A stretch of 64,000 bases of DNA. Origin: Krasilnikovia cinnamomea. GTDB lineage: Bacteria; Actinomycetota; Actinomycetes; Mycobacteriales; Micromonosporaceae. Shown in pieces: positions 53,434-63,100 of the stretch (position 1 is the stretch's first letter; every line of letters begins with the position of its first letter). A program made the translations under genes and the position numbers. Location of the stretch: contig NZ_SHKY01000001.1 of the NCBI RefSeq assembly GCF_004217545.1, forward strand, positions 5,642,001-5,706,000. The letters are read 5' to 3'. Under the pieces are notes generated by a model, which worked only from the letters and a program-made list of their open reading frames with translations, made no database searches and was not told the origin of the DNA.

Positions 53434-54435
53434 CCGGCACCCGCGGCCTGATCATCATCGGCTCCGGGCCGGCCGGGTACACCGCCGCCCTGTAGGCCGC
53501 CCGCGCCAACCTCAACCCCCTGGTCATCGAGGGCGTCCAGGCCGGTGGCGCGTTGATGACCACGACCGAAGTGGAGAACTTCCCGGCCACCCCGACGGCA
53601 TCATGGCCCCGCTCTCATGGACGCCATGCGTAAACAGGCCGAACATTTCGGCGCCGAGTTCCTCACCGACGTCACGCGCGTCGACCTCACCGGTAGTGGA
53701 GTCGGGTCCGAAGCCGTCAAGACGGTGTACGTCGGTGCCACCGCGTACACCGCCCGCGCGGTCATCCTGGCCACCGGCTCCGCGTGGCGCCCGCTCGGCG
53801 TGCCCGGCGAGCAGGAACTGCTCGGCCATGGCGTCTCCTCCTGCGCCACGTGCGACGGGTTCTTCTTCCGCAACCAGCACATCATCGTGGTCGGCGGCGG
53901 CGACTCCGCCATGGAGGAAGCCACGTTCCTGACCCGCTTCGCCGCGTCCGTCACGATCGTGCACCGCCGCGACGCCTTCCGGGCCAGCAAGGTCATGGCC
54001 AGCCGCGCCCTGACCAACGAGAAGATCACCGTCGAATGGAACAGCGTCGTCGAGGAAGTCCTCGGCGATGGCGGCACGGTCGTCGGTGCCCGGCTGCACC
54101 ACCTGCACACCGGCCAGACGAAGATCCTCGACGTCACCGGCGTCTTCGTCGCCATCGGCCACGACCCGCGCAGCGAACTGTTCCGCGGTCAAGTGGAGTT
54201 GGACGACGCCGGATACGTGCAGGTCGCCCACCCTGGCACCCGTACCAGCATCCCCGGGGTGTTCGCCGCCGGAGACCTGGTCGACCACACCTACCGACAA
54301 GCCATCACCGCCGCCGGCACCGGCTGCGCCGCCGCCCTCGACGCCGAACGCTACCTCGCGGCACTCCCGCCAACGGTCACCGCCGTGCAGGCCCCAACCG
54401 CCGCCAAGCCGGTGCCCACACCGCAACCGGCCTGA
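53430..54435 (+). pseudogene. trxB: thioredoxin reductase with internal stop and frameshifts
   Basis: Starts with the GTG overlapping the arsC stop and reads GLIIIGSGPAGYTAAL; TAG at 53493-53495 then replaces the usual Tyr codon before AARANL. The reading continues through GALMTTTEVENFP and shifts frame twice between about 53595 and 53620. It then resumes as MDAMRKQAEHFGAEFLTDVT to the end. The NADP domain with the CATC redox pair (SSCATCDGFFF), the HRRDAFRASKVM block and the FAD-binding end GVFAAGDLVD are intact. A product starting at 53617 would lack half the FAD site. The natural function would be electron supply to ArsC. Confidence 0.85.
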
Positions 54436-54491
54436 CCCATCCCGGCCCATGCGTCGCAGCGGCGACCTGTCCCGGCACCGGCACGCCGCCG

Positions 54492-55358
54492 CTAGACCGG
54501 CCGCGCCGCCGGTCGGGCAGCGGCGCGGCGCATCGGGCCAATGGCGGCGACAGCCGCCGCGTACATCACCAGGCCGTAGGCCAGCACCGTCAGAATCACC
54601 CGGCCGGGGTCGGGAGCGAACGCGGCGACGAACAGCGCCAAGGACAGATTGCGCACCGTCGTCGTCATCGCCACCGCACCCCGGCCAGACGCCGCCCCCA
54701 GGCCAGGACTGGCGTACGTCGCCAGGCCGACCGCCACCACAGCGGCGATCACGGCATACACAACCAGCGGCACCTCACCCAGGCGGTGCGCGTTGGCGAG
54801 GAGAGACCACAGCACGATCCCAGCCAGCAGCACATCGGCAATGCGCCGAGCCACCGCATGCACCCGTACGGCGAGCTGCGGGCGGCGGGCGCGCAGCCAC
54901 ATCCCCACCCCGAGGGGTACGAGCTGCCCGACCAGGCTGCCCGCGACGAGCAGTACCGCATCTACGGTCGGCAGGGCCGCGAGCCCGATCTCCCACCGCA
55001 CTTCGGCGACCGTCAGCCAGGCGGGCAGGATCACCAGACCGGCCACGGCAAGCACGGCCTGCAGGCTCACCGCCAGGGCCGCATCGGCGCGGGCGTGGTG
55101 AGCCAGCAGCGCCCCGGACCCACCACCGGGAGCCGCCGCCGCCAACACCACACCGACCACACCCGGCCCCGACACGTCGAACACGGCGAGCAGCAACACG
55201 GCCAGCCCCGGCATCACCAGCGCGTTCGCGGCCACCGCCACGGCGACGGGCGCGGGACGCCGCAACACCCGCGCCAGCCCGGCGAGGTCCACGGTGGTGC
55301 CGACCGCCAGCATCGCCGCGATCAACAACGCAGCGAGGACCACGCTGGTGAGGCTCAC
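54492..55358 (-). CDS. bile acid:sodium symporter-family permease (ACR3-related fold)
   Basis: 288 residues with a GTG start overlapping the stop of the flavin monooxygenase gene (GTGA). About nine to ten hydrophobic helices; the family pattern of two repeats is seen in LAAAAPGGGSGALLAHHARA and VAMTTTVRNLSLALFVAAFA. ACR3 arsenite exporters belong to the same superfamily but have a conserved Cys in the fourth helix, which I do not see here. It may carry another anion or an arsenical. It is cotranscribed with the monooxygenase. Confidence 0.7.
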   Translation of the reverse strand: MSLTSVVLAALLIAAMLAVGTTVDLAGLARVLRRPAPVAVAVAANALVMPGLAVLLLAVFDVSGPGVVGVVLAAAAPGGGSGALLAHHARADAALAVSLQAVLAVAGLVILPAWLTVAEVRWEIGLAALPTVDAVLLVAGSLVGQLVPLGVGMWLRARRPQLAVRVHAVARRIADVLLAGIVLWSLLANAHRLGEVPLVVYAVIAAVVAVGLATYASPGLGAASGRGAVAMTTTVRNLSLALFVAAFAPDPGRVILTVLAYGLVMYAAAVAAIGPMRRAAARPAARPV

Positions 55359-56443
55359 CGCGCCTCGACCGGTACCGCAGTGCGCACCCCGGCCGCCAGT
55401 CGTCGCACGACGTGCTCCGCGTCGCGGCCCACCCCGCGCAGCGTGGCCGAAGCGATGCCCCGCTGCCCCTCCAAACCGACGTAGCCCAGGCCAGCCACCG
55501 TGGTCGACACGCCCCGGTCGTGAAGCGGCCGCCCGGTGGCATCCAAGGCGCCGCCCCCGTCGAGTCCGGCGCAGTCCGCCAGATGCGTCGCCTGGGGCCG
55601 GTAGCCGGTGGCCAGCAGCAGCACGTCGACCGGTTCCGACGTCCCGTCGGCCCACACCACCCCCTCCGGGGTGAGCTGGGTGAACATCGGCCGCCAGTCC
55701 GGCCGCCCGGCAGCGATCGCGGCCCGGTACCGGCCGTCGTCCAGCACCCGCACGGTCTTGCCCCGCAGCAGCCGCCCCAACGGCAGCCGTTCCACACCAG
55801 TGCGGTGCAGCCACTCATGCAGGTCCCGACCGAGCGGACGCTGCGGCATGAACCGCACCGGCGCGCGGGAGGCAAGAGTCACCGCGGCAACCTCAGCCAG
55901 CTCCACCGCGATCTGCACCGCCGAGTTGCCCGCCCCCACCACCACGACGCGCCGCCCGGCCAACGGCACCGGCCCCCGGTACTCGGCCGAGTGCCACACC
56001 GTGCCGGCGAACGCGTCCAGCCCCGGCAACGCTGGCCGGTACGGTGCGCCGAAGCCACCCGCGGCCGAAATCACCAGCCGGGAAACGAACTCGCGGCCAT
56101 CGCTGGCCCGGGTCACGAAACCGTCGGCCGTGCGAGTGACCGCGACAGCCGGCGTGTTCACCTCGATCGGCACGCCCAGCCGCTGCGCGTAGGCACCCAG
56201 GTAGGCGACCACCTCATCCCGGGTCGGATACCGGTCCGGATCCCCGCCGAACGCCAGGCCGGGCAGCTCGCTGAAGCGCGCCGGAGAGAACAGGGTGAGG
56301 CTGTCGTAGTAGCGCGACCACGACCCGGTCGGCGACCCGCCAGCCTCCAACAACAGCGGCTCCAGGCCATGGCGGCGCAGCGCCCACGCGGCGGCGAGAC
56401 CGGCCTGACCGGCGCCGATGACAACAGCGTCGAGGAGACTCAT
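55355..56443 (-). CDS. flavin-containing monooxygenase, ArsO-like
   Basis: 362 residues from the ATG at 56443; ATGs at 56452 and 56455 are alternatives. FAD fold VVIGAGQAGLAAAWALRRHG, then WSRYYDSLTLFSPARFSELP, a second NADPH fold VVVVGAGNSAVQIAVELAEV, and VDVLLLATGYRPQATHLADC near the end. This is the layout of ArsO/CzcO-type monooxygenases found in ars operons. It diverges from an ArsR gene across a 73-bp control region. It is likely under that regulator, along with the permease it overlaps. Confidence 0.82.
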   Translation of the reverse strand: MSLLDAVVIGAGQAGLAAAWALRRHGLEPLLLEAGGSPTGSWSRYYDSLTLFSPARFSELPGLAFGGDPDRYPTRDEVVAYLGAYAQRLGVPIEVNTPAVAVTRTADGFVTRASDGREFVSRLVISAAGGFGAPYRPALPGLDAFAGTVWHSAEYRGPVPLAGRRVVVVGAGNSAVQIAVELAEVAAVTLASRAPVRFMPQRPLGRDLHEWLHRTGVERLPLGRLLRGKTVRVLDDGRYRAAIAAGRPDWRPMFTQLTPEGVVWADGTSEPVDVLLLATGYRPQATHLADCAGLDGGGALDATGRPLHDRGVSTTVAGLGYVGLEGQRGIASATLRGVGRDAEHVVRRLAAGVRTAVPVEAR

Positions 56444-56453
56444 GCCCACCATC

Positions 56454-56511
56454 ATATCGTCATTCCATGGATTTGCGATATGACGATGTGAGATAGGATC
56501 GGCCACGGAGG
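56454..56511. promoter_or_regulatory. divergent promoter/operator of arsO-like and arsR genes
   Basis: ATATCG (56454-56459) and CGATAT (56476-56481) are inverted arms within a wider imperfect dyad (TCATATCGTCAT against ATGACGATGT). For the plus-strand arsR, TTGCGA (56473-56478) and TAGGAT (56494-56499) are possible -35/-10 boxes with short spacing, followed by GGAGG at 56506-56510. Confidence 0.5.
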
Positions 56512-56516
56512 TCTTG

Positions 56517-56822
56517 ATGCCCGACACCCCGATACTGACCGAACGCACCCGCGAGTTCCTGCGCGCCCTCGCCAGCGAGAACCGCCAACAGGTCCTCCTG
56601 CTGTTCACCGACGGACAACCCCGCAGCGTCGGACAGATCGCCGGAGAACTGGGCATCGGCCAGTCCACCGCCTCCGAACAACTCGCCGCACTGCGCCGCG
56701 GCGGCATCGTCCAGGCCCGCCGCGAAGGCAAGACCGTCTACTACTGCGCCGACCGCGACGGGATCATCGCCGCCATGGACGAACTCCAGGCGATCCTGCG
56801 GAGCTGCTGCCCACCCACCTGA
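56517..56822 (+). CDS. arsR: ArsR-family repressor
   Basis: 101 residues from the ATG at 56517, with GGAGG six bases before it. The winged helix has SVGQIAGELGIGQSTASEQL as its recognition region. It lacks the CVCDL site; possible thiol ligands are Cys77 (YYCADRDG) and the C-terminal pair Cys97-98 (RSCCPPT). The CC-P ending recalls the GCCPP at the N-terminus of the double ArsR. It is divergent from the monooxygenase/permease operon and very likely controls it. Confidence 0.88.
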   Translation: MPDTPILTERTREFLRALASENRQQVLLLFTDGQPRSVGQIAGELGIGQSTASEQLAALRRGGIVQARREGKTVYYCADRDGIIAAMDELQAILRSCCPPT

Positions 56823-57045
56823 CCGACGTGGGTTCGGGCTCCGCCCGCGCAATAGGCGCTCACTTGCCCGGGTGGCGTTGCCGCGTCCTTCCTTCAGCGC
56901 TGATTGCGCAGTTGACTCGTGGTTTGATGAGGGTGGTCGGCGCGGTGTGGTACCGCAGGACACCGAGCACCAGTGGCCCCAACGCAGCCATGGCCGCGAT
57001 CACCCCGGCCAGCAGGAGCAGGGCGGCGGCGAGCCTCGTCGCCGA

Positions 57046-57543
57046 TCATCGCCGGCCTGCTTGGGTGCCCGACGCGACAAGGTGGCTACGCACAGCCGGG
57101 AGCGTCGGCAGGAGAATCAGGAGCACCCCGGTGGTGCCGTAGACCACTTGAAGGGCCGACGTCTCGGGGAGATAGGCAAGCTCCAGTGCGATCCACACCA
57201 CTTGACCGAGTCCGAGCAGCAGGCCGGCCGCCCAGGACCAGTGCTGACCCGTCGGCCTCTCAACCACGGACAACCAGGCCCAGGCCGGACGGCGGACGAC
57301 GCCGTACGCGGTGATCAAGGAACCCGCGCCGAAGATCAGGCCGAGGACCAGACCCGGAATTGTCCACGTGGCGACCACTGGGATCTCATCGAGCCAGTTG
57401 TCCGGAGGCGTGAACCCGGACAGCATGGCGATAGCACCGCCGAGCGCGCTGACGCCGAGGAAGACGAGGACGGCGGCGAACGTCCACACGGCCGCCGGTC
57501 GATGCTGATGGGCCCGCACGAGCGGAGTCATGGGAACCGACAT
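57046..57543 (-). CDS. hypothetical four-helix membrane protein
   Basis: 165 residues from the ATG at 57543, which has GGAGGGGAG directly upstream. Four hydrophobic helices lie at about residues 18-38, 52-76, 98-118 and 125-145, with a basic end (GTQAGRR). No family is recognised. It is divergent from the SRPBCC gene. The region 56823-57045 holds only a short minus-strand hydrophobic open stretch (AALLLLAGVIAAMAALGPLV) that looks like a membrane protein fragment. Confidence 0.6.
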   Translation of the reverse strand: MSVPMTPLVRAHQHRPAAVWTFAAVLVFLGVSALGGAIAMLSGFTPPDNWLDEIPVVATWTIPGLVLGLIFGAGSLITAYGVVRRPAWAWLSVVERPTGQHWSWAAGLLLGLGQVVWIALELAYLPETSALQVVYGTTGVLLILLPTLPAVRSHLVASGTQAGRR

Positions 57544-57795
57544 GATGATCTCCCCTCCATCACCAGTAGAACCGCGCCCCGCGGTGGCGGCCCAGGGCGG
57601 AAGGTCCCAGAACCGGCGTGTTGTTGCGCTCCACTTTTCCCAGCACACCTCGGCCGCTTTGGACCGTCCGACCGGACAGGACCATTGGCCTCGGGTCGGA
57701 GGGCTGGCGGCCCTGCCAGCATGCGTATCGGGCGTCGACTATCACGGCGTGGTGGCAACCACAGGATCTGGCATCGCGCCCGCAGGGAGGCTGTG

Positions 57796-58500
57796 ATGAG
57801 TCGACACGTCGGCCGGTACCTGGTGATCGCCGCGCTCACCGGATACAGCGCCCTGCAACTGCTCGGCCGACGCGCCGGAGCGACCGCCGCGGAATGCCGG
57901 GCGGTGCTGCCCGGCGACGAGATCGTTGCCGAGCCGTCGGTACACACCGACCACGCCATCACCATCGGCGCCCCGCCAGACGCGGTATGGCCATGGCTGA
58001 CCCAGCTCGGGTGGCATCTTGGCGGCTACTACACCCCGCACTGGGTCGACCGGCTGCTGTTTCCGCAGAACTGGCCGAGCCTGGACCACCTCGACCCGTT
58101 GCTGGTGCGTGACCTCCGCGTGGGCGACGTGATCCCGGATGGTGCACCCGGCACCGCTTGGTATGTCGTGGCCCAGGCCAACCCGCCGCACACGCTGGTG
58201 CTGCACTCCACCACTCACATTCCGCCGGCCTGGCGGGATCGCGGCAGCGCCGCGATCGACTGGACCTGGGTCTTCCGGTTGTCGCCGCGGGCCGGCGGAC
58301 GTACCCGGCTCCACCTGCGGGTCCGCGGCCGCACCACGCCGTGGTGGCTGACTGCCGCCTACCACACTGCGATCGTGCCCGCCGACTTCGTCATGGCGAT
58401 GGGCATGTTGCGCGGCATCCGACGGCGGGTGGAGGCCGGCCGTCCCGCGCGCCGCTCGGGACGCAGCCCGCTGGCGGCGGGTACGTCCGCGCACGGGTAG
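57796..58500 (+). CDS. SRPBCC-like protein with N-terminal membrane anchor
   Basis: 234 residues from the ATG at 57796, with GGGAGG upstream. A single hydrophobic segment (about residues 7-25) is followed by a START/SRPBCC-type domain: HAITIGAPPDAVWPWLTQLG, then YYTPHWVDRLLFPQNWPSLD, VGDVIPDGAPGTAWYVV, and TWVFRLSPRAGGRTRLHLRV. Such domains bind hydrophobic ligands. A basic, flexible tail ends the protein. The substrate is unknown. It stands next to unrelated small genes outside the arsenic island. Confidence 0.75.
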   Translation: MSRHVGRYLVIAALTGYSALQLLGRRAGATAAECRAVLPGDEIVAEPSVHTDHAITIGAPPDAVWPWLTQLGWHLGGYYTPHWVDRLLFPQNWPSLDHLDPLLVRDLRVGDVIPDGAPGTAWYVVAQANPPHTLVLHSTTHIPPAWRDRGSAAIDWTWVFRLSPRAGGRTRLHLRVRGRTTPWWLTAAYHTAIVPADFVMAMGMLRGIRRRVEAGRPARRSGRSPLAAGTSAHG

Positions 58501-58544
58501 GCCATTCCCTCGGAACAGAACAAGACATGCCGGTACGCCCTGGC

Positions 58545-59288
58545 TCAGTCGGGGGTGCCGAGCGCGTTGTCGAGGAATCCGGCGACCTGGGCCTCCCATC
58601 CGGCCGGGTCGGCCGCCAGGGTATGGGTGTGTCCGGCCGCGGGCACGTTCCAGGTGCGTACCCGGCTGGGCGCAGCGGCGTGCAAGTCGGCGGCGGCGTT
58701 GGCCTCGTCGGGCCTGGTACCGGCGGTGATGAGCAGGAACGGGCTGCGGGCGGCGGCGGCGTCGTGCAGAGTCGTCGGCAGCGCGGCCGGGGTGAGCAGG
58801 TCGGTGAGCGTGTAGGTCAGCCGGTCGATACCGCGTTGCAGCTGGCCGTCCAGCCCGTGCGGCAGCCAGCGCGACTTGTCCGCCGCGGTGCGCCCGGTGA
58901 CGCCTTCGGCGACGACGGCGCGGATCCGTGCGTCGGCGGCGGCCGCGCCGATCGCCTCCTCACCACCCATGGACAGCCCGAGCACGCCGATCCGGCTCGG
59001 GTCGACACCGGGCTGGCGGGTCAGGAAGCTGATCGCGGCGGTGATGTCGCGATTGCCGTATCAGCCGAGGTCCATGCCGCGTCCGCCGCTGTGACCGTGC
59101 CCGCGCGCATCGACCAGCAACAGCCCATAGCCATGGCGTGCGAGCACGGCGGCCTGCGGCAGGGTGTCGGTGCGGGTGCTGCCGGCGCCATGCCGCAAGA
59201 CCAGGGCCGCGCCGTTGACAACGGGGACGTACCAGCCGGACAGTCGCGCGCCGTCGCTCGTGGACATGATGACGTCGATGCAGCGCAT
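58545..59288 (-). pseudogene. alpha/beta hydrolase interrupted by a TGA
   Basis: The frame is continuous apart from a single TGA at 59061-59063, where the family has Trp (MDLG, stop, then YGNRDITAAISFLTRQPG). The upstream half has LSGWYVPVVNGAALVLRHGA and VDARGHGHSGG; the downstream half has GVLGLSMGGEEAIG with the nucleophile Ser and AAGHTHTL with the catalytic His. The N-terminal membrane anchor common in this family is missing beyond about 59300, where unrelated sequence begins. It is either a recent nonsense mutation (TGG to TGA) or a base-call error. Confidence 0.75.
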
Positions 59289-59354
59289 GCCGAAATCCGC
59301 CGGGCTCGCAGCTCCCAGCGCCGCGCGCGGCAGCGGTCATCGTCGGCCGGGCGG

Positions 59355-59444
59355 GGGATCGGCGTCAACCCGGTGACGATGCTCGGCTCGGTGAGCCGGG
59401 CAATGGTGCAGCACGCCGACTGCCCGGTCTTCCTGGCCAGCTGA
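59355..59444 (+). pseudogene. universal stress protein C-terminal fragment
   Basis: A short plus-strand reading GIGVNPVTMLGSVSRAMVQH, followed by ADCPVFLAS and a stop at 59444, matches the end of UspA-type proteins (the GSVS phosphate loop and the HADCPV strand). Nothing of the N-terminal 100 or more residues remains. It abuts the truncated hydrolase end-on, so a deletion has joined the two. The stretch 59445-59712 contains no gene that I can support. Confidence 0.5.
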
Positions 59445-59712
59445 TCGCCCGCCGGTCCGGGCGGATCGCCCGTGCGGTATGCGAACAGGCGCAGGGGAGG
59501 AGGTGCTGACAACAACGGCCACCGCGGCGGAAGATTGCCCTGCCTGACCCCGATGGCCGTCGACGAATGAACGCCTGGCATCAAATGACGTAGCGATGTC
59601 TCCATTGAGTAGAGGGCCGCACCTCTCCCATCGGTTTGATGGGCTCAGTTGGAGCGATTACGGACTACCGGCAGATTGCCACACCGTGATCGCATGTCCG
59701 AAGGAGAGGGTC

Positions 59713-59940
59713 ATGCCAAGCAACGAGTTCGACGGCAGCATCAAGCTGGTTTACATCGCCGATCAGAACACCTTCTTCGCATCCGACACGGTGGGCAATG
59801 GGCAGCCCTTCGACGTCATCGGCAATGTTGAGATCGGCAAGGAACTGATGCATAACGTCGAGGATGAGAAGCTGTTCATCTCGGTCGTCAACCTGAACAA
59901 GTCGGCTGTTCTGGCGACTGCCAGCAAGTCGGCCCACTGA
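59713..59940 (+). CDS. small hypothetical protein
   Basis: 75 residues from the ATG at 59713, preceded by GGAGAGG. Compositionally unlike its neighbours: fewer Ala/Arg/Gly residues, more Asn, Lys and Phe, and lower G+C. The reading FDGSIKLVYIADQNTFFASD is followed by a beta-rich body. There is no signal peptide and no Cys. No family is recognised. It converges on the subtilase gene across a nested inverted repeat. Confidence 0.55.
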   Translation: MPSNEFDGSIKLVYIADQNTFFASDTVGNGQPFDVIGNVEIGKELMHNVEDEKLFISVVNLNKSAVLATASKSAH

Positions 59941-59959
59941 TCTGCGGAATGTAGCGGCG

Positions 59960-60080
59960 TCCCATTGCTGGCATGGGTACGCCGCAACACCGACGAGACC
60001 TCGTCGCGGCGCCGGTCTGCTCAGACGGCTGATCGGGTCCCCGCGACGAGGTCTCGCGCTGGAAAGATCCCCCAATGGGA
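59960..60080. terminator. nested inverted repeats between convergent genes
   Basis: The inner stem is 16 bp and perfect: CGAGACCTCGTCGCGG (59994-60009) with its complement at 60041-60056; its loop contains a further small stem (GTCTG/CAGAC). An outer pair TCCCATTG (59960-59967) and CAATGGGA (60073-60080) brackets it. It is placed between the small hypothetical gene and the convergent protease gene, so a bidirectional terminator is likely. Confidence 0.6.
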
Positions 60081-60110
60081 TGGGCTACCTGCAGAAATCC
60101 CGGCTATTGT

Positions 60111-63100
60111 TCAGCGGACAAGGTCGGGACGCTCGGTCACTCGGATCGCGTTGATGATTGTGCCGCCTCGGCGGTTGACGAGCCGGACGTTGAGTTGTCC
60201 GTCGGTCACGGTGACCGTCAGGGTGCGGTCGAGGGCGGTGAGGCTGCCGACGGCGCCCGCCACGTCGAGGGCCGGTATTTCCAGCCGATCCTCGACGATG
60301 ACGTCGAAGAGCCGGGTGTTCGGCAGTCGGGGCTGGAGTTCGGCGAACTTGAGGTCGATTCGGTATACGCCGTTGGGTACGCCGTCGAACCGGTATTCGT
60401 ATGCCCGTTCCCGCTGGTGTCGGTAGAGCGGCTGGTCGGCGGTGCCGTTGATGGTTCGTAGCGTGGAGTCCACGCGGTCGACGGTGGTCAGGTAGCCGAA
60501 TCCGCCCGGTGTGTAGGCCCGGTCCGGTTCCCACCGGTCCTGCCCCGTGTCTGTGTAGGACCCGCCGCCGGCGTTGAGGGCGGCCTGGTATTTCGGGACG
60601 ACGAGCGTGATCGGTACGGTGAGTGTCGGGTCCCGTCCGCTGTCGCTCTGCACGAAGATCGTGGCGCCGTACCGGCCGGGTGCCAGGCCGGTCGTGTCGA
60701 CGTTCACGGTCAGCTGCCGTTGCTCACCGGGCGCCAGGGTGCCGGTGGCGGGGGTGACCGTCAGCCACGGCACGTCGGTGAAGTTGGGCATCCCGCTGTC
60801 AATGAGCGACACCGTCGACGGGGAGCCCTGGGAGACGTACCAGAGGTTGCCGCCGGGGTCGGTCTCCAACCCGCCACCCGTGTAGGCGTTGGTGTCCGGC
60901 GGGGCCAGCGTGCTGAGTGTCTCGCAGGTGTCCGGGTTGAGGGAGTAGATCCGGTCGGTCTCGCTGTTCGTCGCCATCCACAGGCGCCCGAACGCGTCGT
61001 TCCAGCTCAGACCGGAGATGGTGCGGTCAGCCGGTGAGCACTGCCCGATGAGGGCACCCGCGTCGGGGTGGCCGGGCCCCTTGATGTGGTAGATGACGCC
61101 CTCGTTCCAGCCGCCGATGTAGAAGCTGTCGTCGTCGGCTCGGTAGGCCAGGCCCCGCTGTGAGATGCGGGTCCAGTCCGGCCCGGTGATGTGCTGCTCC
61201 ACAGTTCCGGTGCGCGGGTTCCAGCAGTAGATCCCGTTGTCCGCGCCGACGGCGACCTGGCAGACCATCTGCCGTGCGGGAAGGTAGGCCATGTCGGCCG
61301 CCCACTGCCCGGACCAGGGCGTCGGCCAGCCCTCGCTGCGCGGGGTGCCGTCGAGGGTGAAGCTGCCGTTGCGGACGCCCGGCCCGTCGGAGATCCAGAT
61401 GTTGGAGCGCTCCTGGCCGATGCCCCAGCCAATCTGCAGGCCGGTGGCGGGCCAGGACGCCAGAACCTCCCCGACGGCTGCCGGTGCGGCGGTCGACCGG
61501 ACCGTGGCCGGCAATCCGCGACTGGTCCGGGCGTCGGCGTCGAACGCGGCAGGGCGGTTCACCCGCGCAGGGCTGAGCGCCGCGGCACCGCCCGATTCCT
61601 TGATCTGCCAGTCGGAGGCGACGACGCCGGTGTTGCCGAGGGTGAGCGTCCGTTGCCGCTGTTGCCCGGCCGGCGCGACGATCTGCAACGGTACTGCCGT
61701 CACGGTGACCCGGGCGGTCCGGAGACTGAAGTCGCGCACGACGATTTCGCCTTCCCGCTCCAGGCTCACCTGGGCCTGCCCGCTCTGGTAATGGTCGCGC
61801 TCGGCGCGCAGCGTGGCGGTACCCACATGCATCCGCAGCTGGTACCGGCCGGCGTCGTCCGTGCGGCTGCTGCGCTGCGGTTGCCCCGACTGGACGACCG
61901 TGACCTGGGCGCCCGCCACCGGGCCGCCGTCGTTGGCATCGGTGACCGTGCCGCGCACCATGCCGGTGCCGGGCACGTGAATGAGGATCGCGGTGTCGTC
62001 GGCGAGGACCTGCTGGTCGGAGGAGTACTGCAGGGCGGAGGTGCCCTGTTCGTTCTCGATCCCGACGGTGGCAGATGCGCCGCGCTCCGCCGGATCGTCG
62101 CCGATCCCGCGGTACTGCAGCACGATCTGCCCGTTCTCGTGGAAGACGATCTCGGCGGTGACCCGGGCGTTCGGGCCGGTTCCCAGGATCCAGACATCGC
62201 GCCACTCGACCGCGAAACGGCGGTCCGGCGCAGTGCCGGTCAGCCCGGTACGCACGGTGGCTCCGTCACTGACGACCAGGTCGTCCCAGAAGGCGTACAC
62301 GGCGCCGTTGGGTTCGTCGGTGTTCGGGATCGGCTGGTTGCCCAGGATGGGCGCGGACGAGGTGAAGCTGACGAAACCGTTGGTCGTGACGTACCCGTCG
62401 ACGTGCTGCTGGTCGTACAGGGTCACTGGGAAGGGCAACGTCAGCGGGGCGCTGGCGTCGTCGCCCTGCAGCGGCAGCACCGTGTCCGTGTCGACCCAGT
62501 CCGGGGCGACCGTCTCGCAGACGTGCCCCGCATCGTCCGAACGGTGCGGCATCGTCACGTCGGCGATCTCGTCGTCGAACACGTGCACGTGGACCCGTTG
62601 GGGCAGGAGGCAATGGCCGCGCGCGACGCTGAGGTCGTACTCGCCGTCGGGGACGTCGGGAATCCGGAATGCGCCCTGCGCATCTGTGCTCACCGCGGGC
62701 AGCGGCGTGTCGACCAGATGCACGGTCGCGCCCGACACCGGTGCTCCGGTGTCGTCGTCCACGTTCCCGCTCACCACGTGCCGCGCGGCGACCTCGAGGT
62801 CGAAGTCCTGCGAGGAGGTGACCTCCTCGGTGATGTCCACGCCGGCCTCCTGGGGCCGGTAGCCGAACGCCCAGGCGGTGACGGTGTAGCGTCCGACGGG
62901 CAGGCTAGGCAGCGCGTAGCTGCCCTGGGCGTCGGACCGCGCGGTGCGGGTCTGCGGGCCGGTCGCGGTGATCGTCGTGTCGGGCAGCGCCTGACCGCCG
63001 GACCGTACGGTCCCTGCCAGACCGCCCACGGGTCCGCGCGGTGAGCGCGTCACGGCCTCGTAGGCGTCGAGGCGTCCCTCGCCGAAGACGTTGTTGTCCT

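Noticed and set aside
54492..55358. Naming the permease Acr3/ArsB
   Set aside because: The superfamily fits, but the conserved cysteine of Acr3 is not seen, so only the broader bile acid symporter family is claimed.
54492..55814. One 440-residue protein joining upstream sequence to the permease
   Set aside because: The first 150 residues are a frame shadow of the flavin monooxygenase. The GTG at 55358 overlapping that gene's stop is the natural start.
56872..57795. N-terminal extension of the SRPBCC protein to 542 residues
   Set aside because: The extension lies antisense to a membrane protein gene and has no domain. GGGAGG precedes the ATG at 57796.
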